64,000 nucleotides of DNA, taken from the NCBI RefSeq assembly GCF_002217475.1, contig NZ_MUHH01000022.1:83697-147696 (forward strand), written 5' to 3'. Origin of the DNA: Flavobacterium tructae. GTDB lineage: Bacteria; Bacteroidota; Bacteroidia; Flavobacteriales; Flavobacteriaceae. Numbering within the stretch: the stretch's first letter is position 1; each line of letters opens with the position of its first letter. The notes beneath the pieces were generated by a model that had not been told where the DNA came from, did no database searches, and saw only the letters and a program-made list of their open reading frames with translations. Positions 24,949 to 34,282 of the stretch are shown here, one piece after another. A program made the translations under genes and the position numbers.

Positions 24949-26022
24949 ATGGATTCCAGTAAAGAACTTTTATTCTTTTTTAGTGCATTAGGAGCTTTTA
25001 ACGGAATTATCTTAAGCATCTATTTCTTCTTTTTTACTAAAAAAAGATTTCTTACAAACTATTTTTTAGGAGGTCTTTTGTTCGCTTTAAGTATACGAAT
25101 CGCAAAATCAGTATTTGTTTATTTTAATCCAACTTTACCCAAAATGTATTTGCAGATTGGGCTGACAGCTTGCTTTTTCATAGGTCCTTGTTTGTACTTT
25201 TTTCTAAAATCAGCTGTAGACGAAATAAATGTAATGCCAAAATCCTGGAAACTCACGTTTCTATTTTGGGGGATCCTTAGTGTTTTAGTTGGTGTTATTT
25301 TTCCTTATGAATATTATCCGGAACTTTGGAGTTTTCGTTTTATCAGAATTATTTATCTGCAATGGTTTATTTATATTGTCGCTTCAGGGTTTACCATTAA
25401 AGCAATTCTGAAAAAAATCTTTAGCAGAAAAGAGAAAACGTCTCCATCTGAAATGTGGTTTGGAATGCTCTTTTTAGGTATCCTTTTACTTTTCGTTTTT
25501 TATTTTCTTGCTTTAATTGGAGCACCGGCCGCAATTTATATCAGCGGTGCAGTTGTTTTTTCTTTTATTCTATACTTAGTCGTATCAATCCTTTTGTATC
25601 GAAAGAGGACTGATGATTTATTTCTGTTAAATGGCACAAAAGGTGCTGTAAAAAAAATAGATACTGAAGAGGCAGGAGTTTTATCTCAGAAGTTAGAAAG
25701 TGTAATGAATGAAAAAGCATTGTATAAAAATCCAAATCTTTCACTGCAAGACCTGGCTAAAGAGGTCAATATTACAAGCCATCAATTATCACAGTTTTTA
25801 AATAATAATTTAGGTAAGAACTTTACCAGTTTTGTAAATGAATTCAGAATTAGAGAGGCCCGCGAAATTATAATTTCAAATGATAAGCTTACTTTAGAAG
25901 CTATTGGTTACGATGTTGGTTTTAATTCCAAATCGACATTTTTTGCGACATTTAAAAAGTATACCGGAAAAACACCTTCTTATTATCAAAGTGCAGATTT
26001 TAGAAACTCAAACCAAGTGTGA
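24949..26022 (+). CDS. Membrane-anchored AraC-family transcriptional regulator
   Basis: The 357-aa protein has about seven predicted membrane helices in residues 1-215 (for example LLFFFSALGAFNGIILSIYF and WGILSVLVGVIFPY) and a C-terminal AraC double helix-turn-helix (about 245-350): LQDLAKEVNITSHQLSQFLN, then IGYDVGFNSKSTFFATFKKY, TGKTPSYY. Such proteins couple a membrane sensor to DNA binding in Bacteroidota. The receptor gene 103 nt downstream on the same strand is the obvious target. Confidence 0.9.
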   Translation: MDSSKELLFFFSALGAFNGIILSIYFFFFTKKRFLTNYFLGGLLFALSIRIAKSVFVYFNPTLPKMYLQIGLTACFFIGPCLYFFLKSAVDEINVMPKSWKLTFLFWGILSVLVGVIFPYEYYPELWSFRFIRIIYLQWFIYIVASGFTIKAILKKIFSRKEKTSPSEMWFGMLFLGILLLFVFYFLALIGAPAAIYISGAVVFSFILYLVVSILLYRKRTDDLFLLNGTKGAVKKIDTEEAGVLSQKLESVMNEKALYKNPNLSLQDLAKEVNITSHQLSQFLNNNLGKNFTSFVNEFRIREAREIIISNDKLTLEAIGYDVGFNSKSTFFATFKKYTGKTPSYYQSADFRNSNQV

Positions 26023-26124
26023 ATTTATAAAATTGTACTCCTGATTTCTATTTTGAAGATCTCATAACGTGATTTACTGCGGACTTTTGTTCCAATAAAA
26101 GTCAAATTTTAATTACCATAAACG

Positions 26125-28296
26125 ATGAGATCTGTTGTTACTCTTTATTCCTGTTTTTTATTTTTCTGTTCTATAAGCTCAAAAGCACAATCTAAACCAA
26201 CAAATCAAGATAAGGTTTTAGATCAGATTGATGAGTTAAAGGAAGTGGTTGTAAAAAGCCAGCCGACATTGATAAAACATGGAACAAACGGAACGGTTGA
26301 GGTTCAGGTCGCAAATACTTTACTTTCCACCACTAGTTCTGTTACTGAATTATTAGGTAGAGTTCCAAATGTTATTGCAGCTGATGGACAAATTAGTGTG
26401 CTGGGTAAAGGTGAAGCAATTATTTATCTCAATGGAATTCTGATTAATAATGAACGATTTGCCGCAATTCCGGTTTCGCAAATTTTGAAGATTGAAGTTG
26501 TTTCTAATCCTTCCTCAAAATATGATGCCGAAGGAAAAGCAGTGATCAATATTATTACCAAAAAGAATATTGAAAGCGGAATGATGGGGACAGCAAGTCA
26601 ACAAGTTACCGTTTCAAAATTTGCCGGAACCAGCACCAATACATTGCTTGATTTTAATTATACAAAAGGCAAATTCTCTTTTATAACCAATTATGGATTG
26701 CAATTAGGAAAAGGAAGGGAATTATTATATACCACAAGAACAAGATCCAGTACCGACGAGTATATGCAATCAAAACTGACTACAGATTGGCAAAGACAAT
26801 TTAACAATTATTCCAATTTTGGATTTGGATTACAATATGCCTTCTCGGACAAACAGTACATTACGTTGGGGTATAGCGGTAATGTTGCAGATTTGGGAGG
26901 AGCGGTTATAAGTCGAAATACAATAACAAATAACATTGGTAATAGCCTTTACAGTACTAACATTTCTAAAAATGATGTGTTGTTAAATCAGTTCATTAAT
27001 TTAAATTACAATCTGGTAACGGATGATCTGGGTTCGTCATTATTTGTAGGCACTCAATATTCTAATTATAATGGAGATGTTAAGGATTTCATTGATGAAA
27101 ATGGTCTGGTCGATAGCTTTCTGACCGAAAAATACTTGAAGAACAATGTAGAAAACACTACAAATATTACAAGCATACAGTCAGATTATGCTAAAAAGAT
27201 CGATGAAGATACAACATTAGAAATGGGAGCTAAATTTAGCCGTGCTGTGATTAATTCTGAAACGAATTTTCTGGTATCAAAAGTAAAAGAAGGCGATTTT
27301 GAAGTGGACACAGGGCTTTCAAGTGATTTTAAATACGATGAGAAAATTGGTGCGGCTTATTTTAGTTATCTGTCATCATTAAGTGAAAAGTTTAGTTATT
27401 CGCTTGGTGCCCGGGGAGAGTGGACCAATTACGATTTGCGTACCAATGCTAACGGAAATCAGGAATTTAAAAAAAGTTATGCGAATCTTTTTCCAAACGT
27501 TCTGTTGAATGTGAAGGTTTCGGATGAATTTAAAGCACATGTTTCTTATGTCTCCAGAATAACAAGACCGCGGTATCAGTCTTTAAATCCATTTGTTATT
27601 TACCAGGATCCTTTTACGACCATAGAAGGAAATCCTGATTTGTTGCCGGAAAAAGTTCATGCTTTTGAAATTGGCGCATTCTACAGAAAATTCGATTTTA
27701 AAATAGGATATACACATAAAACAGATCCTATATCCGGAGCCGCTTTGCGAGGAGATAATCCGAACAGTTATATCTTAAGATCGATAAATTTTGATAGAGA
27801 AAATACTTTTTTTGTTTCTCTTTCAAGATCGTTCAAGAATAAAATTTGGAGCTCTGTAAATACGATAAGTGTCAGTTATAGTAAAGCGGTTGATCATAAA
27901 TATTCGTATGAATTTGGGGCTGTTAAACCGCAGTTGTATCTGTACTCGAACAATACGTTTACAATCCCTAATCTGTTCAAAATTCAACTACTTGCCTGGT
28001 ATTTGGGAGACAGAAGCTACGGATTAGGTCATGATGATGATCGGTCAACAGTAACTATTGGGATTGAAAGAAACTTTTTTGATGATGCATTAAAACTAAA
28101 TTTTACAGCGAATGACATACTCCACAAATTTAGAACTTCCGGAAATTATAATGTTGGACAAAGCGAAATCTATTATCACAGGACCTATACAACAAACTAT
28201 TTCAGACTGGTTGCGACCTATACTTTTGGAAACTCAAAGAAACAGATGTTCAGGAAATTGAAAACAGAAGAAGTAGAGAATAACAGAGCAAGATGA
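26125..28296 (+). CDS. Outer-membrane beta-barrel receptor, TonB-receptor-like
   Basis: The 723-aa protein has a signal peptide (residues 1-22, ending SKAQ), a plug-like domain (about 35-145: LKEVVVKSQPTLIKHG, VTELLGRVPNVIAADGQISV, YLNGILIN, NPSSKYDAEGKAVINIITKK) and a large barrel of the outer-membrane beta-barrel-3 type. The N-terminal carboxypeptidase-like domain common in this group is absent, making it short. It follows a membrane AraC regulator and precedes a convergent lipoprotein gene. Substrate unknown; peptides or siderophores are possible. Confidence 0.85.
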   Translation: MRSVVTLYSCFLFFCSISSKAQSKPTNQDKVLDQIDELKEVVVKSQPTLIKHGTNGTVEVQVANTLLSTTSSVTELLGRVPNVIAADGQISVLGKGEAIIYLNGILINNERFAAIPVSQILKIEVVSNPSSKYDAEGKAVINIITKKNIESGMMGTASQQVTVSKFAGTSTNTLLDFNYTKGKFSFITNYGLQLGKGRELLYTTRTRSSTDEYMQSKLTTDWQRQFNNYSNFGFGLQYAFSDKQYITLGYSGNVADLGGAVISRNTITNNIGNSLYSTNISKNDVLLNQFINLNYNLVTDDLGSSLFVGTQYSNYNGDVKDFIDENGLVDSFLTEKYLKNNVENTTNITSIQSDYAKKIDEDTTLEMGAKFSRAVINSETNFLVSKVKEGDFEVDTGLSSDFKYDEKIGAAYFSYLSSLSEKFSYSLGARGEWTNYDLRTNANGNQEFKKSYANLFPNVLLNVKVSDEFKAHVSYVSRITRPRYQSLNPFVIYQDPFTTIEGNPDLLPEKVHAFEIGAFYRKFDFKIGYTHKTDPISGAALRGDNPNSYILRSINFDRENTFFVSLSRSFKNKIWSSVNTISVSYSKAVDHKYSYEFGAVKPQLYLYSNNTFTIPNLFKIQLLAWYLGDRSYGLGHDDDRSTVTIGIERNFFDDALKLNFTANDILHKFRTSGNYNVGQSEIYYHRTYTTNYFRLVATYTFGNSKKQMFRKLKTEEVENNRAR

Positions 28297-28360
28297 TTGG
28301 AATGAAAAAGCATCACTTATTCAATTAGTAAAACACTATCATTTTTTTCATTTCTTTAGT

Positions 28361-28855
28361 CTATTGGGTTTTTAACTGTATATTTTTTCTTTCTAATAGT
28401 AATTGTTTCATTTTTTCATCTCCGATTTGAGATCGTCGGTTTTTTAAGAAGTAGGGGTAAAATTTTTTCTTGTTGACTTTCAGTTCCGGATATTTTTGGA
28501 AAAGTTTTTCCTCAGCTGCTTTAAAAGCAATTAGATTGCGAACTCTTTTTCCAAAATCAACGTATCCTGTTTTTTCCTTGGCTTTTGCAAAATCTTTGAA
28601 ATTTTTAAATTTATTTAGTTGTAAGTCTTCCGTGAATTTTTTCTCTAAGGTTTGATTTACATTGTCTCGAGGATATTTTAAAACATCTTCCCAGTACTTG
28701 TTGTAGGCTTTATCCATCGACTCAAATAGTGGATCGTTTTTTAATTCTTGTGAAATCTCTCCGTCTTTATTAATCATTTCATCTTTTACACAGGATAAAA
28801 AAGTAAGAGATAACACTAAGAGAAGCATTGCAAATGATTTGATTTTGTTTTTCAT
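28361..28855 (-). CDS. Small lipoprotein, function unknown
   Basis: A 164-aa lipoprotein (signal AMLLLVLSLTFLSC, lipidated Cys near residue 22) followed by an all-helical, Lys/Glu/Phe-rich domain (KYWEDVLKYPRDNVNQTLEK, KFKNFKDFAKAKEKTGYVDF). I recognise no family. It is convergent with the receptor gene (65-nt gap) and divergent from the second XRE gene, so it belongs physically to the same cassette. Confidence 0.75.
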   Translation of the reverse strand: MKNKIKSFAMLLLVLSLTFLSCVKDEMINKDGEISQELKNDPLFESMDKAYNKYWEDVLKYPRDNVNQTLEKKFTEDLQLNKFKNFKDFAKAKEKTGYVDFGKRVRNLIAFKAAEEKLFQKYPELKVNKKKFYPYFLKNRRSQIGDEKMKQLLLERKNIQLKTQ

Positions 28856-29007
28856 AGTGGAGCAGTTCTTAGTTAATGTAGAATTTTTCTTTTATTAAAG
28901 TTAAACTGCTTTCGGGGAAATTGTCAGCCGAAAAACGGTTATTTAAAGCCTGTTTCTAAATAATTGTAAAACAATTCCTATATTTATACGCAAGAAAAGT
29001 ACCAATC

Positions 29008-29361
29008 ATGAATAAGACTGTAGGGGGAAAATTAAAGATGCTGCGTAAAGAGAAAAATATGTCGCAAGAAGAAGTGGCAGACAGTCTTCATATATCACCA
29101 TCGGCTTATGCAAGAATGGAACGCGGAGAAAGTACTTCCTGGGTAGTTCATTTTAAAAGGATTTGTGAGGTTTTTGAAATAGCACCGGAAGAATTAGTGC
29201 GAGAAGAGATAGGGGTTAAAACTTATGAGAGTTTAATGAATATTGATCAATTGATAGACTATTCTATGCTTGTTGTTTATCGAAAGATTATCAGAAAATA
29301 CGAATTAGAGATTGAAGATCTTAAAATTATAATTAAACATTTGAATAAAGGGCAGGAATAA
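29008..29361 (+). CDS. XRE-family regulator with C-terminal coiled coil (paralogue 2)
   Basis: A 117-aa paralogue of the protein at 24535: helix-turn-helix (residues 5-65: MSQEEVADSLHISPSAYARM, ICEVFEIAPEEL) and a C-terminal helical region (about 75-115: LVVYRKIIRKYELEIEDLKI) that could dimerise. The two proteins differ mainly in their C-terminal halves. It ends just before a terminator and is convergent with the aspartate kinase gene. Confidence 0.88.
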   Translation: MNKTVGGKLKMLRKEKNMSQEEVADSLHISPSAYARMERGESTSWVVHFKRICEVFEIAPEELVREEIGVKTYESLMNIDQLIDYSMLVVYRKIIRKYELEIEDLKIIIKHLNKGQE

Positions 29362-29393
29362 AAAAAGCTTCACTTTATTGGTGAAGCTTTTTA
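29361..29393. terminator. Bidirectional terminator between the XRE and aspartate kinase genes
   Basis: A 10-bp stem (AAAGCTTCAC / GTGAAGCTTT) with A and T runs outside, centred between two convergent genes. Confidence 0.85.
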
Positions 29394-29429
29394 AGTATAT
29401 GAATTATATAATTAACGTATAATGCAGAT

Positions 29430-30689
29430 TTAGTTAATCTCTTTAGTAACGATTTGCATCGTTTCGCGGCTTACTTGTTTTAATAAAACGGCTTTGTTCT
29501 CTTCTACCGTTTGTGCCGCTTGTTCTGTAAAATGACGAATGGTATACAAAGTCACATTCTCGCTAAATTCTACTTTGAACTTTTTCGAAAGAATGGCGTT
29601 CAGGTCATTAAAATTCCCAAATTTATCTTCCACACAAACCGAAAAACTAATGGCAGAATTCTGAATCAGATTTACTTTTATTTTAAATTGGTGAAACAAA
29701 GCAAAAATCTCGCTGATATTCTCTTCCATAATAAAAGAAAAATCAATCGAAGAAAGAGAAATTAAAAGCTGTTCTCTTTTTACGATAAAACAAGGATATT
29801 GCGGCTCCAAATCGACACCTTTAGAAACACAGGTTCCTTTTAAAAGTGGATTAACAAAAGATTTTACGTACAACGGAATTTCCTTTTTCTGTAAAGGCTG
29901 CAATGTTTTTGGGTGAATTACAGTAGCTCCGTAGAAAGCCAGCTCGATCGCTTCACGATAAGAAATCTGGTTTAATAAACTCGCATTTTCAAAATAACGC
30001 GGATCGGCATTCATAACTCCCGGAACGTCTTTCCAAATTGTAACACTTTCTGCATTTAGGCAGTAGGCAAAAATTCCGGCGGTATAGTCAGAACCCTCAC
30101 GACCTAAAGTGGTAGTAAAGTTGTTCTCGTCGGCACCTAAGAATCCCTGAGTAATGTTTAGAACTTTACGAGGAACATTTTTACTGATGTTTTGTTGTGT
30201 AACCTCCCAGTCTACTTCAGCATCACGGTAGTTGGCATTGGTTTTGATAAAATTTCGAACATCCAGCCATTGCGTTTGAATGCCCATAAAATTCATAAAA
30301 TGACTTAAGATAGTCGTTGAAATCAATTCTCCGAAGCTCACAATCTGATCGTAAACAAAATTATAGTTTGGAGATTTATTGTGTGCCAGGAAATATTCCA
30401 ATTCAGAGAATAGCGCTTTTACAGCAGTAAAAACAGCATGTTCTTCGTTCTCAAACAAATCCAGTAAAATTTGATTGTGGTATTTCTTTATTTCCTGTAC
30501 GGATGAACTCAGTTCTGATGATTTTTCAAAATAATTTTTGATTACTACTTCAAGAGCATTTGTCGTTTTTCCCATTGCGGAAACTACTAAAATCACATCT
30601 TCATAACCTACTTTTTGTAAAACGTCGTATACGTTTTTAATTCCTTCGGCATCTTTAACCGATGCTCCACCAAATTTAAATACTCTCAT
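29430..30689 (-). CDS. lysC: Aspartate kinase, monofunctional
   Basis: First step of the aspartate family (Lys, Thr, Met, diaminopimelate), phosphorylating aspartate. The 419-aa protein has the N-terminal KFGGASV (residues 5-11), the LGREGSDYTAGIFAYCLNA segment (near 196-214) and VTIWKDVPGVMNADPR (near 217-232), then a C-terminal region of two ACT-like domains (about 285-419) for feedback control. There is no homoserine dehydrogenase part. Leftward; the GNAT gene lies upstream on the same strand. Confidence 0.93.
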   Translation of the reverse strand: MRVFKFGGASVKDAEGIKNVYDVLQKVGYEDVILVVSAMGKTTNALEVVIKNYFEKSSELSSSVQEIKKYHNQILLDLFENEEHAVFTAVKALFSELEYFLAHNKSPNYNFVYDQIVSFGELISTTILSHFMNFMGIQTQWLDVRNFIKTNANYRDAEVDWEVTQQNISKNVPRKVLNITQGFLGADENNFTTTLGREGSDYTAGIFAYCLNAESVTIWKDVPGVMNADPRYFENASLLNQISYREAIELAFYGATVIHPKTLQPLQKKEIPLYVKSFVNPLLKGTCVSKGVDLEPQYPCFIVKREQLLISLSSIDFSFIMEENISEIFALFHQFKIKVNLIQNSAISFSVCVEDKFGNFNDLNAILSKKFKVEFSENVTLYTIRHFTEQAAQTVEENKAVLLKQVSRETMQIVTKEIN

Positions 30690-30758
30690 TTTTAATTTTA
30701 GATTTTTTATTTCAGATTTCAGACCGGATGAAATCTTATATATGTTATCATTTTTTCT

Positions 30759-30793
30759 GCCATGAATCTATATTAATTGATGAAATTCGTGGC
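30759..30793. repeat. GCCACGAAT-type hairpin, short copy
   Basis: Arms GCCATGAATCT and AAATTCGTGGC are near-complementary and match the longer GCCACGAATTCAC hairpin at 45636-45701. Located between the acetyltransferase and aspartate kinase genes. Confidence 0.45.
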
Positions 30794-30806
30794 AAAATAT
30801 TATTTT

Positions 30807-31295
30807 TTATAATTTTTCTAAAAACGAATTAATTCCCGCTTCGTCCATTTGAACAACTCTCCAGTCTTCAAGGATTTTTGCACCCGAATTCTCGTAGAAT
30901 TTTACAGAAGGAGTATTCCAGTCCTGAACATTCCAATCGATTCTGAGAACATTATCCCGCTTTCCCTGTTTTATGATTTCGGCATAAAGTGCAGACCCTA
31001 GACCTGTACCTCTCATCTTTTCTTTAACGACCAAATCTTCAAGATGTATTGTTTTTCCTTTCCAGGTCGAGTATCGGTAATAGTAGAATGCAATTCCAAC
31101 AATTTCTTTATGATTTTCGTCAGTATCAATTTCTGCAACAAACACATGAAACAGTGGTTTTTCACCAAAACCGTCACGTATTAAATCTGCTTCTGTAATC
31201 ACTACGGCATTTGGTTCTTTTTCGAATATTGCCAACTCCTGTATTAATCCCAGAACCGATTTCATGTCTTCAGGATTCCCTTTTCTAATATTCAT
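30807..31295 (-). CDS. GNAT-family N-acetyltransferase
   Basis: A 162-aa acetyl-CoA-dependent acetyltransferase. The acetyl-CoA loop is in VVKEKMRGTGLGSALYAEI (about 95-113) and motif B in VQDWNTPSVKFYENSGAKIL (about 129-148). The overall pattern, including IHLEDLVV, resembles spermidine/diamine N1-acetyltransferases, but the substrate cannot be set from sequence alone. A minus-strand -7 element is at 31367-31374. Confidence 0.88.
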   Translation of the reverse strand: MNIRKGNPEDMKSVLGLIQELAIFEKEPNAVVITEADLIRDGFGEKPLFHVFVAEIDTDENHKEIVGIAFYYYRYSTWKGKTIHLEDLVVKEKMRGTGLGSALYAEIIKQGKRDNVLRIDWNVQDWNTPSVKFYENSGAKILEDWRVVQMDEAGINSFLEKL

Positions 31296-31366
31296 ATATT
31301 CTTATTATTAAGCGTTTATTAGCTAAAAAAGTATTCTTTTGCTCAGTACTTTAGGGCTTTGTTTAG

Positions 31367-31374
31367 CAAATATA
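31367..31374 (-). promoter_or_regulatory. -7 element of the acetyltransferase gene
   Basis: Minus-strand TATATTTG is an exact TAnnTTTG match, 71 nt before the start codon, in the divergent spacer shared with fbp. Confidence 0.5.
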
Positions 31375-31466
31375 CAATAGTGGCAAACTAACGAAATAAT
31401 TTTTAAACCATTCTCACAAAAAAAACGATATTTGTGACTTAAAAACAAAATTACAACGATTTAGTA

Positions 31467-32474
31467 ATGGAAGAACGCAATAAAACACTGGGAGAGTTTA
31501 TTATTGAGAACCAAAAAGCATTTCAATATTCGTCGGGGGAGCTTTCCCGAATTATCAATTCTATACGTTTGGCGGCCAAGGTCGTAAACTATAAAGTAAA
31601 CAAAGCTGGATTGGTGGATATCATTGGCGCTGCAGGAGAGCAGAATGTTCAGGGTGAAGACCAGCAAAAATTAGATGTATATGCAAACGAAGTATTTATT
31701 CAGACGTTAATTAACCGTGAGATTGTCTGTGGTATTGCTTCAGAAGAAAACGACGATTTTATTACTGTTCAGGGGAGCGACAACAGTCATAATAATAAGT
31801 ACGTGATCTTAATGGATCCGCTGGACGGATCTTCAAATATCGATGTGAATGTATCAGTGGGAACCATTTTTTCGGTTTTCAGAAGAATTACACCTATCGG
31901 AACTCCGGTTACAAGCGAGGATTTTTTACAACCGGGAGTCAATCAGGTAGCAGCAGGATATGTTATTTACGGAACGTCGACGATGTTGGTATACACCACA
32001 GGTCATGGCGTAAACGGTTTTACCTTAAACCCGGCGATTGGAACATTCTATCTGTCACATCCTAATATGAAATTTCCAAAAAATGGGAATATTTATTCAG
32101 TCAATGAAGGAAATTACGTTCACTTTCCACAAGGAGTAAAAAATTATATCAAATATTGTCAGAGAGAAGAAGAAGACAGACCTTACACTTCAAGATATAT
32201 CGGAAGTTTAGTTTCTGATTTTCATAGAAATATGATCAAAGGAGGAATTTATATTTATCCAACCAGTTCAAAAGCACCAAAAGGGAAGCTACGTTTGTTG
32301 TACGAATGCAATCCGATGGCTTTTATCGCAGAACAGGCAGGAGGAAAAGCAACAGATGGTTTTGGAAGAATTATGGAAATACAGCCAACTGAATTGCACC
32401 AGAGAGTTCCGTTTTTTTGCGGAAGTTACAACATGGTAGAAAAAGCAGAAGAATTTATGGCGGAAACAGAGTAA
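31467..32474 (+). CDS. fbp: Fructose-1,6-bisphosphatase, class I
   Basis: Gluconeogenic hydrolysis of fructose-1,6-bisphosphate. The 335-aa length is right for class I. Metal-binding motifs are ASEENDDF (near 91-98) and the signature [13 protein letters not shown] (near 115-127); the substrate region includes [19 protein letters not shown] (near 247) and [23 protein letters not shown] -7-like word lies about 40 nt upstream. It is followed by two strong terminator hairpins. Confidence 0.95.
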   Translation: MEERNKTLGEFIIENQKAFQYSSGELSRIINSIRLAAKVVNYKVNKAGLVDIIGAAGEQNVQGEDQQKLDVYANEVFIQTLINREIVCGIASEENDDFITVQGSDNSHNNKYVILMDPLDGSSNIDVNVSVGTIFSVFRRITPIGTPVTSEDFLQPGVNQVAAGYVIYGTSTMLVYTTGHGVNGFTLNPAIGTFYLSHPNMKFPKNGNIYSVNEGNYVHFPQGVKNYIKYCQREEEDRPYTSRYIGSLVSDFHRNMIKGGIYIYPTSSKAPKGKLRLLYECNPMAFIAEQAGGKATDGFGRIMEIQPTELHQRVPFFCGSYNMVEKAEEFMAETE

Positions 32475-32495
32475 TCTCCGTTTTTGGTTCGTTTC

Positions 32496-32528
32496 AAACC
32501 CGACAAGTTTTTAAAACCTGTCGGGTTT
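32496..32528 (+). terminator. CCCGACAGG-family terminator after fbp
   Basis: Arms AAACCCGACAAGTTTT and AAAACCTGTCGGGTTT (one mismatch) then a T-rich tail. The same arm sequence occurs at 32566-32594 and 62557-62587, so this is a repeated hairpin family used as a terminator. Confidence 0.8.
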
Positions 32529-32565
32529 CTTTTGCGGTAAATTTTAGTTTCGGTTTAAAAACAGA

Positions 32566-32594
32566 AAACCCGACAGTTTTGAACTGTCGGGTTT
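32566..32594. terminator. Second CCCGACAG hairpin, between fbp and the TerB gene
   Basis: A perfect 13-bp stem (AAACCCGACAGTT / AACTGTCGGGTTT) with a 3-nt loop and flanking A/T runs. Lying between two convergent genes, it can terminate both. Confidence 0.8.
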
Positions 32595-32648
32595 ATTTTT
32601 TATTTAGCTTTAGCTATCAGTCTGAAAACTGAAAACTGCGACTGAATA

Positions 32649-33080
32649 CTATTTATGCATGTGTTGCATTTCGTAAACAAAAGTATCACCGTCTACTTTT
32701 TTGTCGACTAATGATAATGCTTTAGAAATGATATAGTTTACGTTGCTTGGTGTAAAACCTAAAGCGATACCTAATTTTCGTAACATCACTTCTTGTTGGT
32801 CTTCAAGATGGTGATCTACGTGTACCATTCTTGTTAAATCATACAAACGCTCTAAACGCTGTACGTGCAAATAAGGAGGATTGATAGGGTATTTTAATGG
32901 GTCGTTAAGAATTTCTTCGTATTCAGTTTCTGAAATTTCTAAACGTGCAGCCAATTTGTCCAAGAAATTTTTTTCTTCAGGATGTACAATTCCATCAGCT
33001 AGTGCTACACGAACAATAGCAGAAAAGTGACCTTTGTTTCTTTGTTTGAATTCGCTATCAAATAAATCTGAAAATGACAT
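32649..33080 (-). CDS. TerB-family tellurite-resistance-like protein
   Basis: A 143-aa all-helical protein with the TerB pattern: AIVRVALADGIVHPEEKNFL (residues about 21-40), then DHHLEDQQEVMLRKLGIALG (near 95-114). Acidic His/Asp/Glu residues in these segments form the metal site of TerB proteins. The gene stands alone with no other ter genes, so a role in tellurite resistance is unlikely; a general stress or membrane-linked role is more probable. A minus-strand -7 element TATCTTTG lies at 33103-33110. Confidence 0.85.
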   Translation of the reverse strand: MSFSDLFDSEFKQRNKGHFSAIVRVALADGIVHPEEKNFLDKLAARLEISETEYEEILNDPLKYPINPPYLHVQRLERLYDLTRMVHVDHHLEDQQEVMLRKLGIALGFTPSNVNYIISKALSLVDKKVDGDTFVYEMQHMHK

Positions 33081-33102
33081 AATTATGGTTTTTTTTATCC
33101 TA

Positions 33103-33110
33103 CAAAGATA
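33103..33110 (-). promoter_or_regulatory. -7 element of the TerB gene
   Basis: Minus-strand TATCTTTG is an exact TAnnTTTG match 22 nt before the start codon. Confidence 0.5.
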
Positions 33111-33251
33111 ATTTTTATTTTAAATTATTAATTTTAAAGTTCTCATAAAATTTAACTTAATTTTTATCGGTTGTTTTAGTTTGGGACATCTATAATTGTT
33201 CAAAATAAATCGTAAGTTTACAGCCCCTAATCATTATAATAGAGTACCCTT

Positions 33252-33845
33252 ATGTCAGAATTTTGGATTTATTTTCAAATAGGATTAAAGCATGTTTTAG
33301 ATATTAACGCTTATGATCACGTTCTTTTTTTAATTGCATTAACAACCCCTTATTTGTTTAAAGACTGGAAACGTATTTTGCTTCTTGTTTCTGTTTTTAC
33401 AATTGGTCATACACTGGCTTTATTGCTTTCTGTTTACGGAATTATTGCGATAAAAGTGAATACTGTTGAGTTTTTAATCCCCATAACGATTTTAATTACC
33501 GCAGTTTTTAATCTTTTAACGGCCGGAAAGAACTCTAAAAATGACGGTTTGAATGTAGTGTTTTTTGTGACCTTATTTTTTGGAATTATACATGGACTTG
33601 GATTCTCGAATTATTTCAAAACAATTTTAGGAGGGTCACCTGGTTCAAAATTACTACCTTTAGGAGAATTTGCTTTAGGAATTGAAGCAGCACAACTGGT
33701 TGTGGTTTTTGTAGTTTTGATACTATCTTATATTGTGCAGACCATATTTCGTTTTTCAAAACGCGATTGGGCACTTGTAATGTCGGCTTTTGTTATCGGA
33801 GTGGTTATTCCCATGATTATTGAAAGCCCAATTTGGAACAGATAA
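33252..33845 (+). CDS. HupE/UreJ-family membrane protein
   Basis: A 197-aa protein with about six membrane helices. The HupE/UreJ_2 pattern is visible in FQIGLKHVLDINAYDHVLFL (residues 8-27), FTIGHTLALLLSVYG (near 52-66) and FGIIHGLGFSNYF (near 111-123), with conserved His residues that may bind metal. No urease or hydrogenase genes are nearby, so its metal-transport link is family inference only. It heads a tight operon with the deaminase (5-nt gap) and protease. Confidence 0.85.
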   Translation: MSEFWIYFQIGLKHVLDINAYDHVLFLIALTTPYLFKDWKRILLLVSVFTIGHTLALLLSVYGIIAIKVNTVEFLIPITILITAVFNLLTAGKNSKNDGLNVVFFVTLFFGIIHGLGFSNYFKTILGGSPGSKLLPLGEFALGIEAAQLVVVFVVLILSYIVQTIFRFSKRDWALVMSAFVIGVVIPMIIESPIWNR

Positions 33846-33850
33846 AATAA

Positions 33851-34282
33851 ATGAAGAAAAAAAAATTAAATAAATACGACAAAGCTTATCTGCGGATTGC
33901 CAAAGAATGGAGTTTATTGTCGTATTGCAAACGAAAGCAGGTAGGTGCTATTATTGTGAAAGACCGGATGATTATTTCGGATGGATACAATGGTACCCCG
34001 TCTGGTTTTGAAAATTGCTGTGAAGATGAGGAAGGATTAACCCGTTGGGACGTTCTTCATGCCGAGGCAAACGCCATTTTGAAAGTAGCAAGATCAACGC
34101 AATCCTGCGAAGGAGCGACATTGTATATTACGCTTTCACCTTGCAAAGAATGCAGTAAATTAATACATCAGTCGGGTATAAAAAGAGTGGTGTATCATGA
34201 CGGATATCGTGACGATTCCGGAATTCAGTTTTTAATAAAAGCAGGTGTCGAAGTCGAACATATTCCTGTTTTAGAAGAGTAG
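33851..34282 (+). CDS. dCMP deaminase-family cytidine deaminase
   Basis: A 143-aa zinc enzyme with the catalytic HAEANAI (near residues 72-78) and the zinc ligands in SPCKECSKLI (near 101-110). The N-terminal SLLSYCKRKQVGAIIVKD and SDGYNGTPSGFENC match deoxycytidylate deaminases, which supply dUMP for thymidylate synthesis; ComE-type relatives look similar. Its stop is directly followed by the protease start. Confidence 0.92.
   Translation: MKKKKLNKYDKAYLRIAKEWSLLSYCKRKQVGAIIVKDRMIISDGYNGTPSGFENCCEDEEGLTRWDVLHAEANAILKVARSTQSCEGATLYITLSPCKECSKLIHQSGIKRVVYHDGYRDDSGIQFLIKAGVEVEHIPVLEE

Noticed and set aside
32649..33080. Tellurite-resistance locus
   Set aside because: Only a lone TerB-like gene; terA, C, D, E or Z are absent.
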